Assembly (NCBI GenBank): GCA_907165065.1 | Contig: OU015541.1 | Coordinates: 14,324,501-14,388,500 of the forward strand | Length of the DNA stretch: 64,000 bases | Direction: 5' to 3' | From: Caprimulgus europaeus | Taxonomy: Eukaryota; Chordata; Aves; Caprimulgiformes; Caprimulgidae | Shown: positions 1 to 11,070 of the stretch, in pieces | Numbering within the stretch: position 1 is the stretch's first letter | Layout: every line of letters begins with the position of its first letter | Position numbers and translations under genes: made by a program | The notes under the pieces: model-generated | The model's input: only the letters and a program-made list of their open reading frames with translations | What the model was told of the DNA's origin: nothing | The model's database searches: none

Positions 1-335
1 AGACATATGAGACTCAAGACTAAGTTAAAACAGGAGCTCATGGGCCCACACGAAGATGCAGGTGTCCCTGGGTCGAGGGGTGGCTGGAGGACATCCCTAT
101 GGGGCAGCACCCAGCCCTGGATCCAGCACGGAAAATCATAATTGTTTTATTCTAAAGAAGAAACACATTTTAATCTTTGGTTTCTTTTTGAGGGGTTTTT
201 CAACTCTCAAGCCTGGCAGCATGGAGATTCCCCTGTATTTCTCCTGCAGGAACTGTGCATCATGGAAGGTCTCACTGCTTGCTGTAAGCCTTGGCAGAAA
301 AACACCTTTTGGCCACAGGTTTTGTTTCATGATGT

Positions 336-973
336 CCTGGTGTGAGCTGGGCCAGAGCTGGTTCTGTTCAGCAGCTGGAACAGCGCTGGGGGTTGGGTTC
401 ATCTGGGATTTGTTAGGAGAGAAACGCTGAGAACATCCCCATGTTGGCATTTGTGTCCCTGGCACTGAAGGACTTTGTGTTTGTCCATCTGCAGGCGCAA
501 GATCTCAGGGGTGAGGAATATTGCAATGGATCAGCTCCATGGGCACTGGGCTCTGCCAAGGGGCTGTTCCATCTCCTGTCCCCCATGGGCAGGAGATCCC
601 TGAGGGGCTCTTCCTCTCTGGCTCTCTCTGGCTCTCGCTCGGGCTCTCGCTCTCCCGGGATTGCGGTTTCGGTTCGGGATTGTCGCTGCTCCGGGATCGT
701 TCTCTGGGAACGGGTCGGGCTGGGTGGGCGGGTGCTGAGCAATGGCACTGGGGGTCTCTCATTTGCATGTTTTATTACTATAATAATAATAATTGTTATT
801 TTAATATAGTTATTATTTTAATTTTTCTTTTATTTCAATTACTAAATGGTTCTTATCTCACCCTACGAGTCTCCTTCCCCTTGCCCCCAATTCTCTCCCT
901 GTCCCCTGGGCAGGGAGTGAGCGAGCGGCTGGGTTTGACTGCAGCCCAGTGCCGGCCCAGTGAAACCACCGCA
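336..973 (+). mobile_element. LTR-like remnant of an avian endogenous retrovirus (ERVL/ERV3-like)
   Basis: The right part (about 750-973) resembles the end of avian ERVL-type LTRs as I remember them: an AT-rich stretch of TAA/ATT units, then a sequence around 'cttatctcaccctacgag', a pyrimidine-rich stretch, 'gagtgagcgagcggctg', and a TG...CA-type terminus near 'aaaccaccgca'. The left part (336-545) recurs in inverted orientation at 48029-48238 with about 97% identity, so it belongs to a dispersed family. If the two parts are one LTR, it would run from about 341 to 973. I found no matching target-site duplication at those edges, so the left border is uncertain. No retroviral internal genes are visible beside it. 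It is a fossil fragment. Confidence 0.5.
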
Positions 974-1671
974 GTTTTTTTGGCCCCCAGTGTGTGGTTA
1001 AATTGTGGTGTTTCCCTGCATTTCCAGTGCAGGGTCTGGTGTGGCAGGAGCTCGGGCAGGCAGCAGAGCCGGCAGCAGCTCTGGCAGTGGGAGGATCTGA
1101 CTGTTGGGCTGCGCCCAGCTGGTAGTGTAGCTCAGCCTTGGGCTGCTCTGATGCTCTGAAGTGCTGCTCAGGGGAGTTTGTCACCTATTTTTTCACAGCC
1201 ATTTCCCTTTCTCCACTGAAAAACCACAGCAGACAGCTTGGTAAAGCCAAGTGGTTGTAAGCTGCGTGGCATGAAGCGTGTGTTTGTTGAGGAGTTAGCA
1301 GGCAAAAGTACTGCAGGGATATTTAATAAAAGTTTGATCAAATGCATTGTAGCACATTATATAAACCACTTCTGTGACCTGCATTTAATGCTGATGCCTT
1401 GTCTGTTAATAGCTGGAAATCATTTGTAGCCTTCTATAATGCATCACACCAATTGCCGTGGAAAAAATGAAAACAATTTATTTCTGTTAATCATTCATGT
1501 CTTTATTTAAGTATTTATACATCTCATTCTGTTTAAAGTTCCCCTCCCTCTCAGCCCAAGGGGACAGCCCAAGCCCACTTGTGCTGCTGCACCACGGGGC
1601 CAGGCTGTGAACTGGCACTAAGGCAGGTGACAAATAAATAGGTTGTTCCACAGCCCAGCGAGGTGACTAGA
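974..1671. other. No gene or repeat recognised
   Basis: This is about 700 bases of mixed composition between the LTR-like stretch and the first CR1 tail. I see no coding frame with family resemblance and no RNA gene. Confidence 0.5.
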
Positions 1672-1860
1672 ATCATCACAGAACCCCAGAGTGGTGGGGT
1701 TGGAAGGGACTTCAGGAGATCATCCAGTCCAAGCCCCCTGCCAAAGCAGGTTCCCTACACCAGGTTGCACAGGAAAGTGTCCAGGTGGGTTTGAACATCT
1801 CCAGAGATGGAGACTCCACACCCTCTCTGGGCAGCCTGTCCCAGGGCTCTGGCACCCAGA
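1672..1860 (-). mobile_element. CR1 LINE, 3'-end fragment
   Basis: Read on the - strand this is the last ~190 bp of a CR1 retrotransposon. On the + strand it begins with the tail remnant, continues with 'ggttggaagggac' and 'gatcatccagtcc', and runs through the conserved 'ctccagagatggagactcc' block. It belongs to the same CR1 subtype as the pieces near 5470, 10850 and 35665, with 'ccaaagcaggttccctacac'. It is 5'-truncated, as is usual for CR1, and carries no coding capacity of its own. Confidence 0.93.
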
Positions 1861-2151
1861 AGATTAGACTTTTGCTTCTGTGGCTGGAGGAGATGGCTGA
1901 ACAGACAAAGATGTAGTTGCTGTTGGAACCCCTTGACTATTGAGTATGGTTAAAAGTGTAATATCCTGCACAAAGGAGATTCCCTGAGGAACAGCTGTGC
2001 AGCAGGAGGAGGAGATGCTGGGGTCCATGGTTGGTGTGGTGGACATGGACAGCAGAGGGGAAATTTTGAAAATGAGTTTGCATGGAGTACAGGGAACAGA
2101 CACAGACTCTGTGCCAAGTGGAGGGCATTTTGTAAAAAAACAGCGATAAGG

Positions 2152-3095
2152 GTCTCATCCAGGCCAGCTCTGTTTAGTATCTCTATCCATGATCTGGATG
2201 AGGGGATGGAGTGCACCCTCAGTCAGTTTGCAGATGACACCCAGCTGGGTGGGAGTGTTGATCTGCTGGAGGATAGGGAGGCTCTGCAGAGGGATCTGGC
2301 CAGGCTGGATCCATGGGCCAGGACCATCTTATGAGGTTCAAGAAGGCCACGTGCTGGGTTCTGCACTTGGGTCACAACAACCCCACACAATGCAACAGGC
2401 TTCGGGAGGAGTGGCTGGAAAGTTTCCTGGCCAAAAAGGACCTGGGGGTGTTGGTCAATAGCAACTGAACATGAGCCAGCCCAGAGTGCCCAGGTGGCCA
2501 AGAAGGCCAATGGCATCCTGGCCTGGATCAGCACCAGTGTGGCCAGTAGGACCAGGGAATTTCTCTTCCCCCTGTGCTGGGCACTGGTGAGGCTGCAGCT
2601 CGAGTGCTGGGTTCAGTGTTGGGCCCCTGACTCCAAGAAGGACCTGGAGGTGCTGGAACGTGTCCAGAGAAGGGCAGCGGAGCTGGGGAAGGGTCTGGAG
2701 CACAAGTGTGCTGAGTTCCTGGCTGAGGGAACTGGGGGTGTTGAGCCTGGAGAAAAGGAGGCTGAGGGGAGACCTTGTGGCTCTGTCCAAGTTCCTGCAA
2801 GGAGGGTGGAGAGAGGTGGGGGTGGGTCTGTGCAACCAAGGACCAAGGGACAGGACAAGAGGAAATGGCCTCAAGGGGAGGTTTAGGTTGGATATTAGGA
2901 AAAAATTCTTCAGTGAAAGGGTTCTGAGGCATTGGAAGGGGTTGTCCAGGGAAGTGGTGGAGTCCCCATCCCTGGAGGTATTTAGAGGACGTGTAGATGT
3001 GGTACCTGGGGACATGCTTTAATAGTGAACTTGGCAATGCTAGGTTTATGGTTGGACTGGATGATCCAACCAAACTCTTCTATGATTCTATGATC
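2152..3095 (+). mobile_element. CR1 LINE, ~0.94-kb 3' fragment with the end of the reverse-transcriptase ORF
   Basis: This is a 5'-truncated CR1 on the + strand. Its start encodes the catalytic core of the CR1 reverse transcriptase: residues reading DLDEG, then FADDTQLGGS, where FADD is the palm-domain aspartate motif (usually F/YADD). It continues through the C-terminal part of ORF2 ([25 protein letters not shown]) and the 3' UTR, and ends in CR1 tail units near 'ctatgattctatgat' at about 3080-3095. The frame is broken, so this is a dead copy. Several open frames on both strands here are only shadows of the CR1. Confidence 0.95.
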
Positions 3096-3774
3096 CTGCT
3101 TTTTCCTTCATTCCTTTGGAAATTAATGCTTCTCTTTTTATCCAAAAAAGCTTCTTTAAAAAAAAAAATACTGACAGTTAAAGCAGGAGCTCACAACTCA
3201 CTTGCTCACCATGCAGGATCCCTGTTTACTGACAGGTCACAGCAAGAGGTTGTTCAAGGGGAAACCATCTTTTTCTAGAGCCCTCAGCACCTCCAGTATG
3301 GTGGATGCTTTTGAAGACAATTGGACAAGTGCCAAGACCTTGAAAAAAAATGGGAATCTTTTTGAAATATCAGAGCAGTGTTTCAGGCAGCCATGTCCTA
3401 CCCTGCCTTACGTGTCCAGAGGTGGAGGTTGCACCACTGGTGAGCTGTGCAAGATGTCACGGTGCGGGCAGCCCAGTGTACTTTCAAGTGGAAAACCAAC
3501 AAGAGGATTTAAAAAAAATCAGAGGATGACTATCCTTGTGCTTCCTCTCTGGTTGGGAACACACCTGAATTGTGGTTTTATGGTGTCTTCTTGCAGCGGT
3601 GACAGCTGAGAGTGTCTCAATTTTGAGAACACTAAAGGTGAGTCACTGGGAATCCCAAGGACTCCAGGAGCCAGGGCTTCCTGGTACATGGAGATGGGGA
3701 TGAAAGCTGGGTGCTGGCCTTGCTGGAGGTGCAGTGCTCTAGATGGAGCTCCAGGACAGCTGGCTGCCCTCGGC
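3096..3774. other. No gene recognised between two CR1 copies
   Basis: About 680 bases of unique-looking sequence with short A and T runs. Nothing supports a gene. Confidence 0.5.
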
Positions 3775-4100
3775 TGCCCTCAACCCAGTGGAGAGGGGTG
3801 GCTGGACACCTGATAGTGGTGAACTGGACAGGCTGGAGAGGTGGGACTGTGCAAACCTCATGAAGTTCAACAAGGCCAAGTGCAAGGTCCTGCACCTGGG
3901 TCGGAGGAAGCGTAAGCACAGATCCAGGCTGGGTGATAAGTGGCTTGAGGCCAACTCCGAAGAGAAGGACCTGGGAGTGGTGGTGGGCGAGAAGCTCAAC
4001 GTGAGCCAGCACCGTGCGCTGGCAGCACAGAGCCAATAACCGTGTCCTGGGCTGCACCCAGAGCAGCGTGGGCAGCAGGGCCAGGGAGGGGATTCTGCCC
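3775..4100 (+). mobile_element. CR1 LINE, left part, split by a solo LTR
   Basis: This is a + strand CR1 fragment with the ORF2 C-terminal segment that reads MKFNKAKCKVLHLGRR, then EKDLGVVV and a region rich in 'agccagcaccgtgcgctggc'. The CR1 sequence stops abruptly at 4100 and resumes at 4510, after a 409-bp LTR flanked by the 6-bp repeat 'ctgccc'. The two parts are therefore one CR1 copy that was already in place when the LTR element inserted. Confidence 0.92.
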
Positions 4101-4515
4101 TGTTGGGGCCTTAGCATTACTACATGGCTGTGATACTGGCTAGGCCGCAGCTAGGCCGCTTTCAACAACTGCCAGAAGAGATAAGCTGAGGAAAGGAATG
4201 CAGCTACGTATGAAAGACGTGCGAAAGTAATAAACAACTGCTGACAATATGGATGCTAGCTGGAAGTTACGTCGACCAGGAAGTGAACCTGAACCAAGAT
4301 AAGAGTGAACCACTGAGACTGAGAAAGACTGAGAGGTCAAAGTGTGAATAGTGCTATTATCCAATAATAATTAGCTTCGTAGTATGTGGACACGTATGAG
4401 GAACTTAACGGGCTATATAACATGCAGCTTTCTGATAATAAACGGATTTGAGCTGCATCTTGTGGATGTGTGAGTCACTCATTTCTCGCTTGCCAGATAG
4501 CCCACGACACTGCCC
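4095..4515. repeat. 6-bp target-site duplication (ctgccc) around the solo LTR
   Basis: The hexamer lies at 4095-4100 and again at 4510-4515, immediately outside the TG and CA ends of the LTR. Removing one copy and the LTR restores continuous CR1 sequence, which confirms the borders. Confidence 0.88.
4101..4509 (+). mobile_element. Solo LTR of an endogenous retrovirus (class II/alpharetrovirus-like), nested in CR1
   Basis: The element starts with TGTTGGGGCC and ends with CGACA, so it has the TG...CA ends of an LTR, and is 409 bp long. It is flanked on both sides by the 6-bp direct repeat 'ctgccc' (4095-4100 and 4510-4515), which is a target-site duplication. A 6-bp duplication is typical of class II/beta-alpha-type retroviruses. 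Inside are a TATA box at 4414-4420 and a poly(A) signal AATAAA at 4437-4442. No internal region or second LTR is present, so it is a solo LTR left by recombination. The perfect duplication and clean ends suggest a moderate to young age, younger than the CR1 it interrupts. The family name is not certain. Confidence 0.85.
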
Positions 4516-5066
4516 CTCTGCTCCGCTCTCCTGAGACCCCACCTGCAGTGCTGCCTCCAGTGCTGGGGCCACCAACAGCACAAGGACATGGAGCTACTGG
4601 AGCCAGTCCAGAGGAGGCCACAAGGATGATGCGAGGGCTGGAGCAGCTCTGCTGTGAGGACAGGCTGAGAGAGTTGGGGCTGTTCAGCCTGGAGAAGAGA
4701 AGGCTCTGGGGAGACCTTCTAGTGGCCTCCCAGTACCTAAAGGTTCTCCAGGAAGGCTGGGGAGAGACTTTGGCCAAGGGCAGGGAGTGACAGAATAAGG
4801 GGTGATGGCTTGAAACTGGCAGAGGGGAGATGGAGCTGAGATGTGAGGAAAAAATTATGTGGTGTGAGGGTGGTGAGACCCTGGCCCAGGTTGGCTAGAG
4901 AAGCTGTGGCTGCTCCTCCCTGGAAGTGTTCTTGGCCAGGTTGGCTGAGGCTTTGAGCAACCTGGTCTAGTGGAAGGTGTCCCTGCTGCTGGCAGGGGGG
5001 TTGGGACTAGATGATTTTTAAGGTCCCTTCCAACCCAAACCATTCCATGATTCTATGATTCAATGA
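4510..5066 (+). mobile_element. CR1 LINE, right part, continuing after the solo LTR
   Basis: This is the continuation of the CR1 that was interrupted at 4100. It carries the conserved 'gagttggggctgttcagcctggagaagagaaggctc' type region ([11 protein letters not shown]) and ends in the canonical 3' terminus with 'ttccaacccaaaccattcc' and tail units 'atgattctatgattc' up to about 5066. The copy is frameshifted and not functional. Confidence 0.93.
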
Positions 5067-5469
5067 AACTGCATGGGGACATTGGTGGCTGTGTTCATCG
5101 TGGCAAAGCCCCCAGGATGCCTTAGGCTGATCTCATTTGATGCCTGCTCACTAGTTTTGCTCTCTGCAAAGAAAAAACTAAAAAATTTGGAAATAATTTT
5201 GCAGGTGCAGTAAGACTTCTACCTTTTTTCCACTTTAGCAAGAATCACTGGAAGATATGAAGATGTTTGACTCTTCTGGATTCATCTGACCTCTGAGCTT
5301 TCTTTTCTGGGAAAGTATGACCATTCCCACTTGGCCAGCTCAGCCAGCTCAGTGTCAACTCTTTGCACTCGCAGAAGGTGAGGCTGGGCTGGTGCCTTGG
5401 CCCAGGAGCACTTGCTGCCCACCTGCTCCACGAACTGCTCCTACCTTATCCCCGTCTTGCTGAAACAGA

Positions 5470-5957
5470 ATCCCAGAATCCCGGAGTGGTGGGGTTGGAA
5501 GGGACCTCAGGAGATCATCCAGTCCAACCCCCCTGCCAAAGCAGGTTCCCTACACCAGGTCGCACAGGAAAGTGTCCAGGTGGGTTTGAACATCTCCAGA
5601 GATGGAGACTCCACACCCTCTCTGGGCAGCCTGTCCCAGGGCTCCAGCATCCTCACAGGAAAGTAATTTTTCCTTAATTTTGTCTGGAACTTCTGGTGTT
5701 CCAGTTTGTGCCCATTGCCCCTTGTCCTGTCACTGGGCACCACTGAAAATAGCCCGGCCCCATCCATTTGGCCCTCACACTTCAGATATTGATAGACATT
5801 GATCAGATCCCCTCTCAGGCTGCTCTTCTCCAGGCTGAACAGTCCCAGCTCTCTCAGCCTCTCCTCGTCAGGCAGATGGTCCAGGCCCTTCATCACCTTT
5901 GTGGCCTCCACTGGACTCTCTCCAGAAGATCCCTGTCCCTCTTGAACTGAGGAGCCC
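5470..5957 (-). mobile_element. CR1 LINE, ~0.49-kb 3' fragment
   Basis: This is a - strand CR1 with its 3' tail at the left end (about 5470). It includes the conserved 'ctccaggctgaacag' block, whose complement encodes [11 protein letters not shown] in ORF2, and the 3' UTR with 'ccaaagcaggttccc'. A 134-residue open frame on the - strand is the C-terminal remnant of the CR1 ORF2, not a host gene. Confidence 0.95.
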
Positions 5958-7727
5958 AGTTCAGTCCAGAAACATTGCTGGATGAGTCAAGGACAGTTTT
6001 CTGGGCCAGAAATGCTTTATAAAATGCCAGCCCTACTTCTTCCTTCCACCAATAACCATCTCTTTGGTCAGCCCATGTCAGAGCATGCTGTCCTCCTCAG
6101 TCTTGGGACAGGGAAGTGCTGGTAGATCTTGCCCTGAGCTCACCTGCTGCTGGTATCCGCCGTGTCTTTGCAAAGGGAACATCTGTTTTTCCAAGCATGG
6201 GAGCAGTCATGGCTGCAGAAGAGGTTTTGCAGATCATAAAATAAAAATGAATGAAGGGGAGCTCACTTTAGATATAAAAATATGGAAATACTTGGAAGTA
6301 GTGGGGAAAAAGCAGTAAAAAATGAATCTGGAGAAATTGACTTAGGGCAGAGATTTCCCTGTTTCTTTAAATAAAACTTGCTAACAGGTTCAGGTAGTTC
6401 AAATTCTCCTTGACTCTCTGGCTTGGTAGACACCTATGAAGGTTTAGTGGCAGCTAACAGGAAGTACTGGGTTTTGTAATTAAGGAGAAAGGAATAAAGA
6501 TGCATCAGGGGAGTGGTTGTGGTGGACTTGTCAATGTTTTTGAGGTTCTTGGGTACTGTGTGAGCTCCTGCTCTCCAGGCAGGTATGTTTCCCAGGAAGG
6601 GTTTTACTTAAAAAGGCATTTATGAAAGGGACTAGAGCCCCTAGAAAGACTCCAAAAAGAGATTGCTTCTTCTTGGTTTGGATAAAATGGCTCTGCTGTA
6701 AGTCTCTGGCTGGATCTTTGTGCTTGTGTGGTTGAATCTGTGTGTTGATGAACCAAGAGTAATTGTGGAGCTGTGCTTGTGTGACCTTCACTTGTGTCTC
6801 ATCCTAGGGTCTGCTTCCAAGGTCATAAATTTCCAACTGCTTGTTATTTTTTACATGAAATGTTGATAATCTTTAGCTGTTGCTGTTGGCTGCTGAAAAC
6901 TTCCATGGGACTGTGTCTGTTGGTGAAACCTTTAGTAGAGGAGATGCCCTGGCCAAGGGTGGGGAGGAGGGACTGCTCCTTGGGGTGGAGGTTGGCTGCT
7001 GTCTGTGCCCAGCTCTGAGCAGGGTTGGGGTCAGTTCCTCTATGTGATCTCCCTTTGGGTGCTGGGGAGTAGAAGCCACCATGGTTTTTTAGTTTGGGCA
7101 AGCAGCTGGTTGCTTGCGGTTGAGTTGGGAGTTTGGTTGAGGTCCTGCTGTAGGTTGAAAGAAGGGTGAAGAGCAGTTCCTCATCTGTGGACACTTCTGC
7201 TTTTAGTGACTTTTGAGCTTTTGTAGGGAAGTGGGGTGAAGGTCTGTGAGGTCAAGTCCAGCCCTGTGTCCTAAGTCATCCCAGGCTGCTGTGCAACCTT
7301 CCAGCTTTCTCCTCCCAAACATAGGTCTACTTCAGGGTCTTTGTTGCAAAGAAATGGCAGCCATTTGTTCAGCCTGCAGGAACTTTTATTTCAATCCTCA
7401 TTTCCATGTCCTCTGCGACAACCATCTCAGCTGGGAAGAGAGAGTACCTTGCAAATGCCATATGCCCAGAGTTGTTCTCATTGTAGTTCCCCAGAAGCAC
7501 TAAAATCTCATAAGCAACCTAGTCTAACAGGAACACCAGCCTGGTTCCATCCACCAAGGGGGAATGGATAGTTTGCATCTATTTCAGAGAAGCAGTCATG
7601 ATTTTGAGACTTTTTGTGAGATTAATTGACAAGTTTTCTGGTTCACCAGCTTCAGAGGTCTGGCCATAGAAATTCTTCATCTGCTACTTGAAAGCAGATG
7701 TCAATTTATTCTGTAGTCATGTTGGAG
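5958..7727. other. No gene recognised
   Basis: About 1.8 kb without recognisable repeats or exons. The open frames of 70-116 codons on both strands have no family resemblance and look like chance. Confidence 0.5.
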
Positions 7728-7830
7728 TAATCATAGGATCATTTTGATTGGAAAAGACCATTAAGTCCAACCATAAACCAGCACTGCCAAGCCCACCGCT
7801 AAACCATAACCCTGAGCACCACATATAGAG
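7728..7830 (-). mobile_element. CR1 LINE, short 3'-end fragment
   Basis: About 100 bp of the CR1 3' end on the - strand: 'aatcatagg', then 'ttggaaaagacc', 'aagtccaacc' and 'taaaccataaccctgagcacc'. This is a different CR1 subtype from the piece at 5470 and resembles the tail at 44402. Confidence 0.88.
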
Positions 7831-10071
7831 TAATGTGTGCTTCTGCATATGGATGGTCAATAGGGAGCAGTCCATCTTCATGGAATTTTAAATATCTTGG
7901 AGGATCCAAATGTGCAACCATGCCCTTGGTGACCTCATTTGATTTGCGACCCTCTTTAGATGAGTTGAGGTCAGACAATAGTGACTGGAATTCAGAGGGA
8001 CATAAATATCATATTTTCATCTGTGGCAGCTATAACCTTGCTTGAATATTGTTCTTGTTATTTAGAGGGCATATGGACCCTTTTAGGTCCATAATTAATC
8101 AGTCTTTCAGTTGTAGGACAGGGTAGAGGCAGTAGTTCTGATAACAGAATAAACTGCACATGGTTTGCAAAGGTAGCTGAATGTCCTCTGACAGGGGAAA
8201 AAAAGAAAAGTTATTTTTAGGCCTTTCTAGGGGCTTATTTATGGAGGAGTGGGTGCTCCTGCACTCTTTGAAACCGAGCAGAGCTGGTGGGAAGAGCAGC
8301 TGTTTGACCTCAGTGGAAAGTCGTATGCTGCATTTTATTGATTTTTACCAGGATGAGCTGGAAGCCTCTTTGAAGCATCAGGGAGAAATGGTCTCCACAG
8401 CCAGGAGGGTAACTGTGGTGTTTGGGCAATCTCAGTGTTGGAGTGCAGGTCTGGAGAACCTCAGCTGTGCTGCCAACTGACAAAGTGCACAGTCTCAGCA
8501 AGGACAATTAGGGACTACAGACTCCTCAGGCTGGGCTTCCACCTGTGGCCACATGACTGTCCAATTCTGGGGTTGTCTCGTGAGTAAAGGTCCTGTTTTC
8601 TGTAGTGCAGAAGATAGCAGGCACAAGGTAGGCCTGTGATAGGTACAGCACTAACACTTCTTCCCCCTCTCCAAGGTCAACTATGTATTTTATGGTTTTT
8701 AGAGAGTCAAATCATATTTATAAATAACTTCTTGTACAAACTCTTCAACTGTCAAGAGAGTGATTTGTGAATAAATGTTTTCATTACTTGGCTGGCTCTA
8801 TGGATGGATGAATAATATCCATCAAATAAATTATTCATCTGTTTCTCTCCTTGCCATCATCAGATAACTTCTTTGTGATTTATATTTGTTCATTATTCAT
8901 CTGGCTACAAGAAACAGACGTATTTGAGATGGGTTAAGAGCTAAATCTGCTTTATTGAAACCAATGACAAAGTTCTAGCTGACGCTGGAGAATGTACCAA
9001 CACAAATCTCACCCCGTGTATTTCAAGTGTCCTCCAAGCAGTGATGCTCAGAGCAGCTCCATGGGTGGCAAGAGTCCCTGAGTGATGTGGCCAAAGCCAC
9101 TTTCTCCTGCTCTGATACCTGATCCTCAAATTCTTAATTTCCTCTGATATATTGATGCTGCCTTGGGCTACTTCTTGCCAGAAACCATGGGTTAGAGATA
9201 CCACCCTGGATGGCTGATGAGGTGTGTCCTTTGGCCAGGTCATGGATACAGAAAACAGACGTGTGCTTTTGGAGAGAGCAATTCCTCAAAGGCACCTGGT
9301 GTGTTGGAGTCCAGGGACAGTGAAAAGGGGGATTATTGGTCTTTGTAGCAGCTTCTTCAGTACTTTACAGAATACGGGGCTGAGACTGTAGTCCTTCCCT
9401 TCCCAGCTTCTCACTTTGCAGCTCCTCAGGCTGTTTTTGCCCCTGACAAAGTTGTGCCAACACACTATTTGGTGTGGTGTTGGTGGGACACCATGAGCAA
9501 TGGCCACCAAGACTGGGGTGTCAGGCCTGCAGGGGTCAAGTATGGGAAATTCTGTTGGGGTAGAGCTTCAGTATCTTCCCTTTTAGCTCCATCACCTTTT
9601 AAAACAGGCCAATGGGAAGGCAGATGGTTTGGGTTTTCCTTCAACTTTCTGATGGAAAGGTTGGTGCTTGACAGGTTTGAGACTTCCCCACTTCCTAGCA
9701 GCCTCCTCTTCAAAACACTCCAGCAACAGGGATATGGAAAGACTTTCCAGTGATGCCAGTAGAGTGAGGGAGAGAGGGCTTCATTTGGCTCCTCTACAAA
9801 AAGAAGCAATGAAAACCATCACACAAAGCTGACTGAAAGGACAGATGAAGCAGATTGCTGCTGCTGCTCAGAAGTGACCTTTCATTTGTTCATCTGATTT
9901 ACAAGCATTTTGTTGTTCCAGAGCCTCGTGCCTGAACCAGTTTCAAGTTTCAAACTTTTGCTCTTTTGCTTTTATACCAGCTCTGTAAACCACATCTCCA
10001 GTTATCTTCTTTTTAAACCACGGGGAAAAGCATTTTTCAATTGCTCTCCCTTGATCCAAAAAAACCAAAAT
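7831..10071. other. No gene recognised; contains an inverted-repeat motif
   Basis: About 2.2 kb of non-coding sequence. The only structure I noted is the 10-base motif gatgaataat at 8807-8816 and its complement attattcatc at 8830-8839, repeated at 8892-8901, which could form a short AT-rich stem. Confidence 0.45.
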
Positions 10072-10688
10072 GACAAAATGCTCTTCAAACACTTTTTCCT
10101 CCCGTCTCAAAAAGTTCAGAAACATAGAAAGTTTCACCTTTAAATAGTGAATAGCTGGGAAGGTTACTCGTGTATGGAAAGTGGAGGTAATAATGGAGCT
10201 TGTTTTGTAGCCTAAGCTCGAGTGTGCTGTGCCACGCACCCGCTTGTGGTAACAGGCTGATCGACAGGAGGGGTTTGCAGACAGCCCTGAAACACCAAAA
10301 AAAAAGCCTTGATTTTTCATTTATGGCATTGAACATGACACTCTCAACTGGGTGATCAAATACAGACACAAGTGTAATGATCCAGCTGGAAAGAAGTAAT
10401 AACAATTGAAGGAAAAGCCTCGTACCTGAGCAGGGGGAAGGGGCTGCGTCCTCTGCAGGTGGCACTGGAAGGGGTTCTTTTAGCTGGGGCTGGCTTTGCT
10501 CCCCAGCACGGCTGCTCAGCTGGACCCTGGTGGGAGTGGAGGGAATTAGTGTCAATTAAAAAAAAATCACTGTCAAAGATACTGGGGGGGAAAACTGATT
10601 TTAATATCAATTTCTAAAAGCATGACTTGACAGAATTTGATGGCAAGGTTCACTAAATTACTACATGGAAAAAGCACACAGAGGAAAA
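10072..10688. repeat. Duplicated 0.6-kb segment, copy 1
   Basis: This segment is repeated in the same orientation at 21049-21680. By eye the two copies differ by about three substitutions plus an 11-bp tandem duplication near the left end of copy 2 (around 21060-21075). They diverge abruptly at both edges. The segment does not look like CR1 or a known LTR. On the - strand both copies keep a 156-codon open frame and a splice-site-bounded 101-bp block (10426-10526 here). It may be a local segmental duplication, two copies of an unlisted repeat, or an assembly artefact. Confidence 0.9.
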
Positions 10689-10849
10689 ACAAAATAGAAT
10701 TGGGTTAGAGTGATTTAGACATAGATTGAAATTATTTACAGAGGAGTCAGAAATGAATTTACATATAGATTGGGGAAAATGAGTCGGAATCAGGCTGGAG
10801 TGATTTATGCAGGGATTAGGGAAGGAGGGTAAGGGAGGCTGTCCCCTTG

Positions 10850-11070
10850 AATCCCAGAATGGTGGAGGTTGGAAGGGACCTCAGGAGATCATCCAGTCCA
10901 AACCCCCCTGCCAAAGCAGGTTCCCTACACCAGGTTGCACAGGAAAGTGCCCAGGTGGGTTTGAACATCTCCAGAGATGGAGACTCCACACCCTCTCTGG
11001 GCAGCCTGTCCCAGGGCTCTGGCACCTCCACAGGAAAGAACATTTTCCTTAAGTTTGCCTGGAACTTCTG
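10850..11070 (-). mobile_element. CR1 LINE, 3'-end fragment
   Basis: About 220 bp of the same CR1 subtype as at 1672 and 5470, on the - strand, from 'aatcccagaatggtgg' to 'tttgcctggaacttctgg'. It is 5'-truncated and non-coding. Confidence 0.94.

Noticed and set aside
2152-3095. Open frames of 100-186 codons on both strands
   Set aside because: They all lie within a CR1 fragment and are either the broken ORF2 end or its antisense shadow.
10085-10555. 156-codon open frame on the - strand as a single-exon gene
   Set aside because: Repeated intact at 21073-21543 only because the whole segment is duplicated; most of the frame looks intronic, with at best the 101-bp block as an exon.
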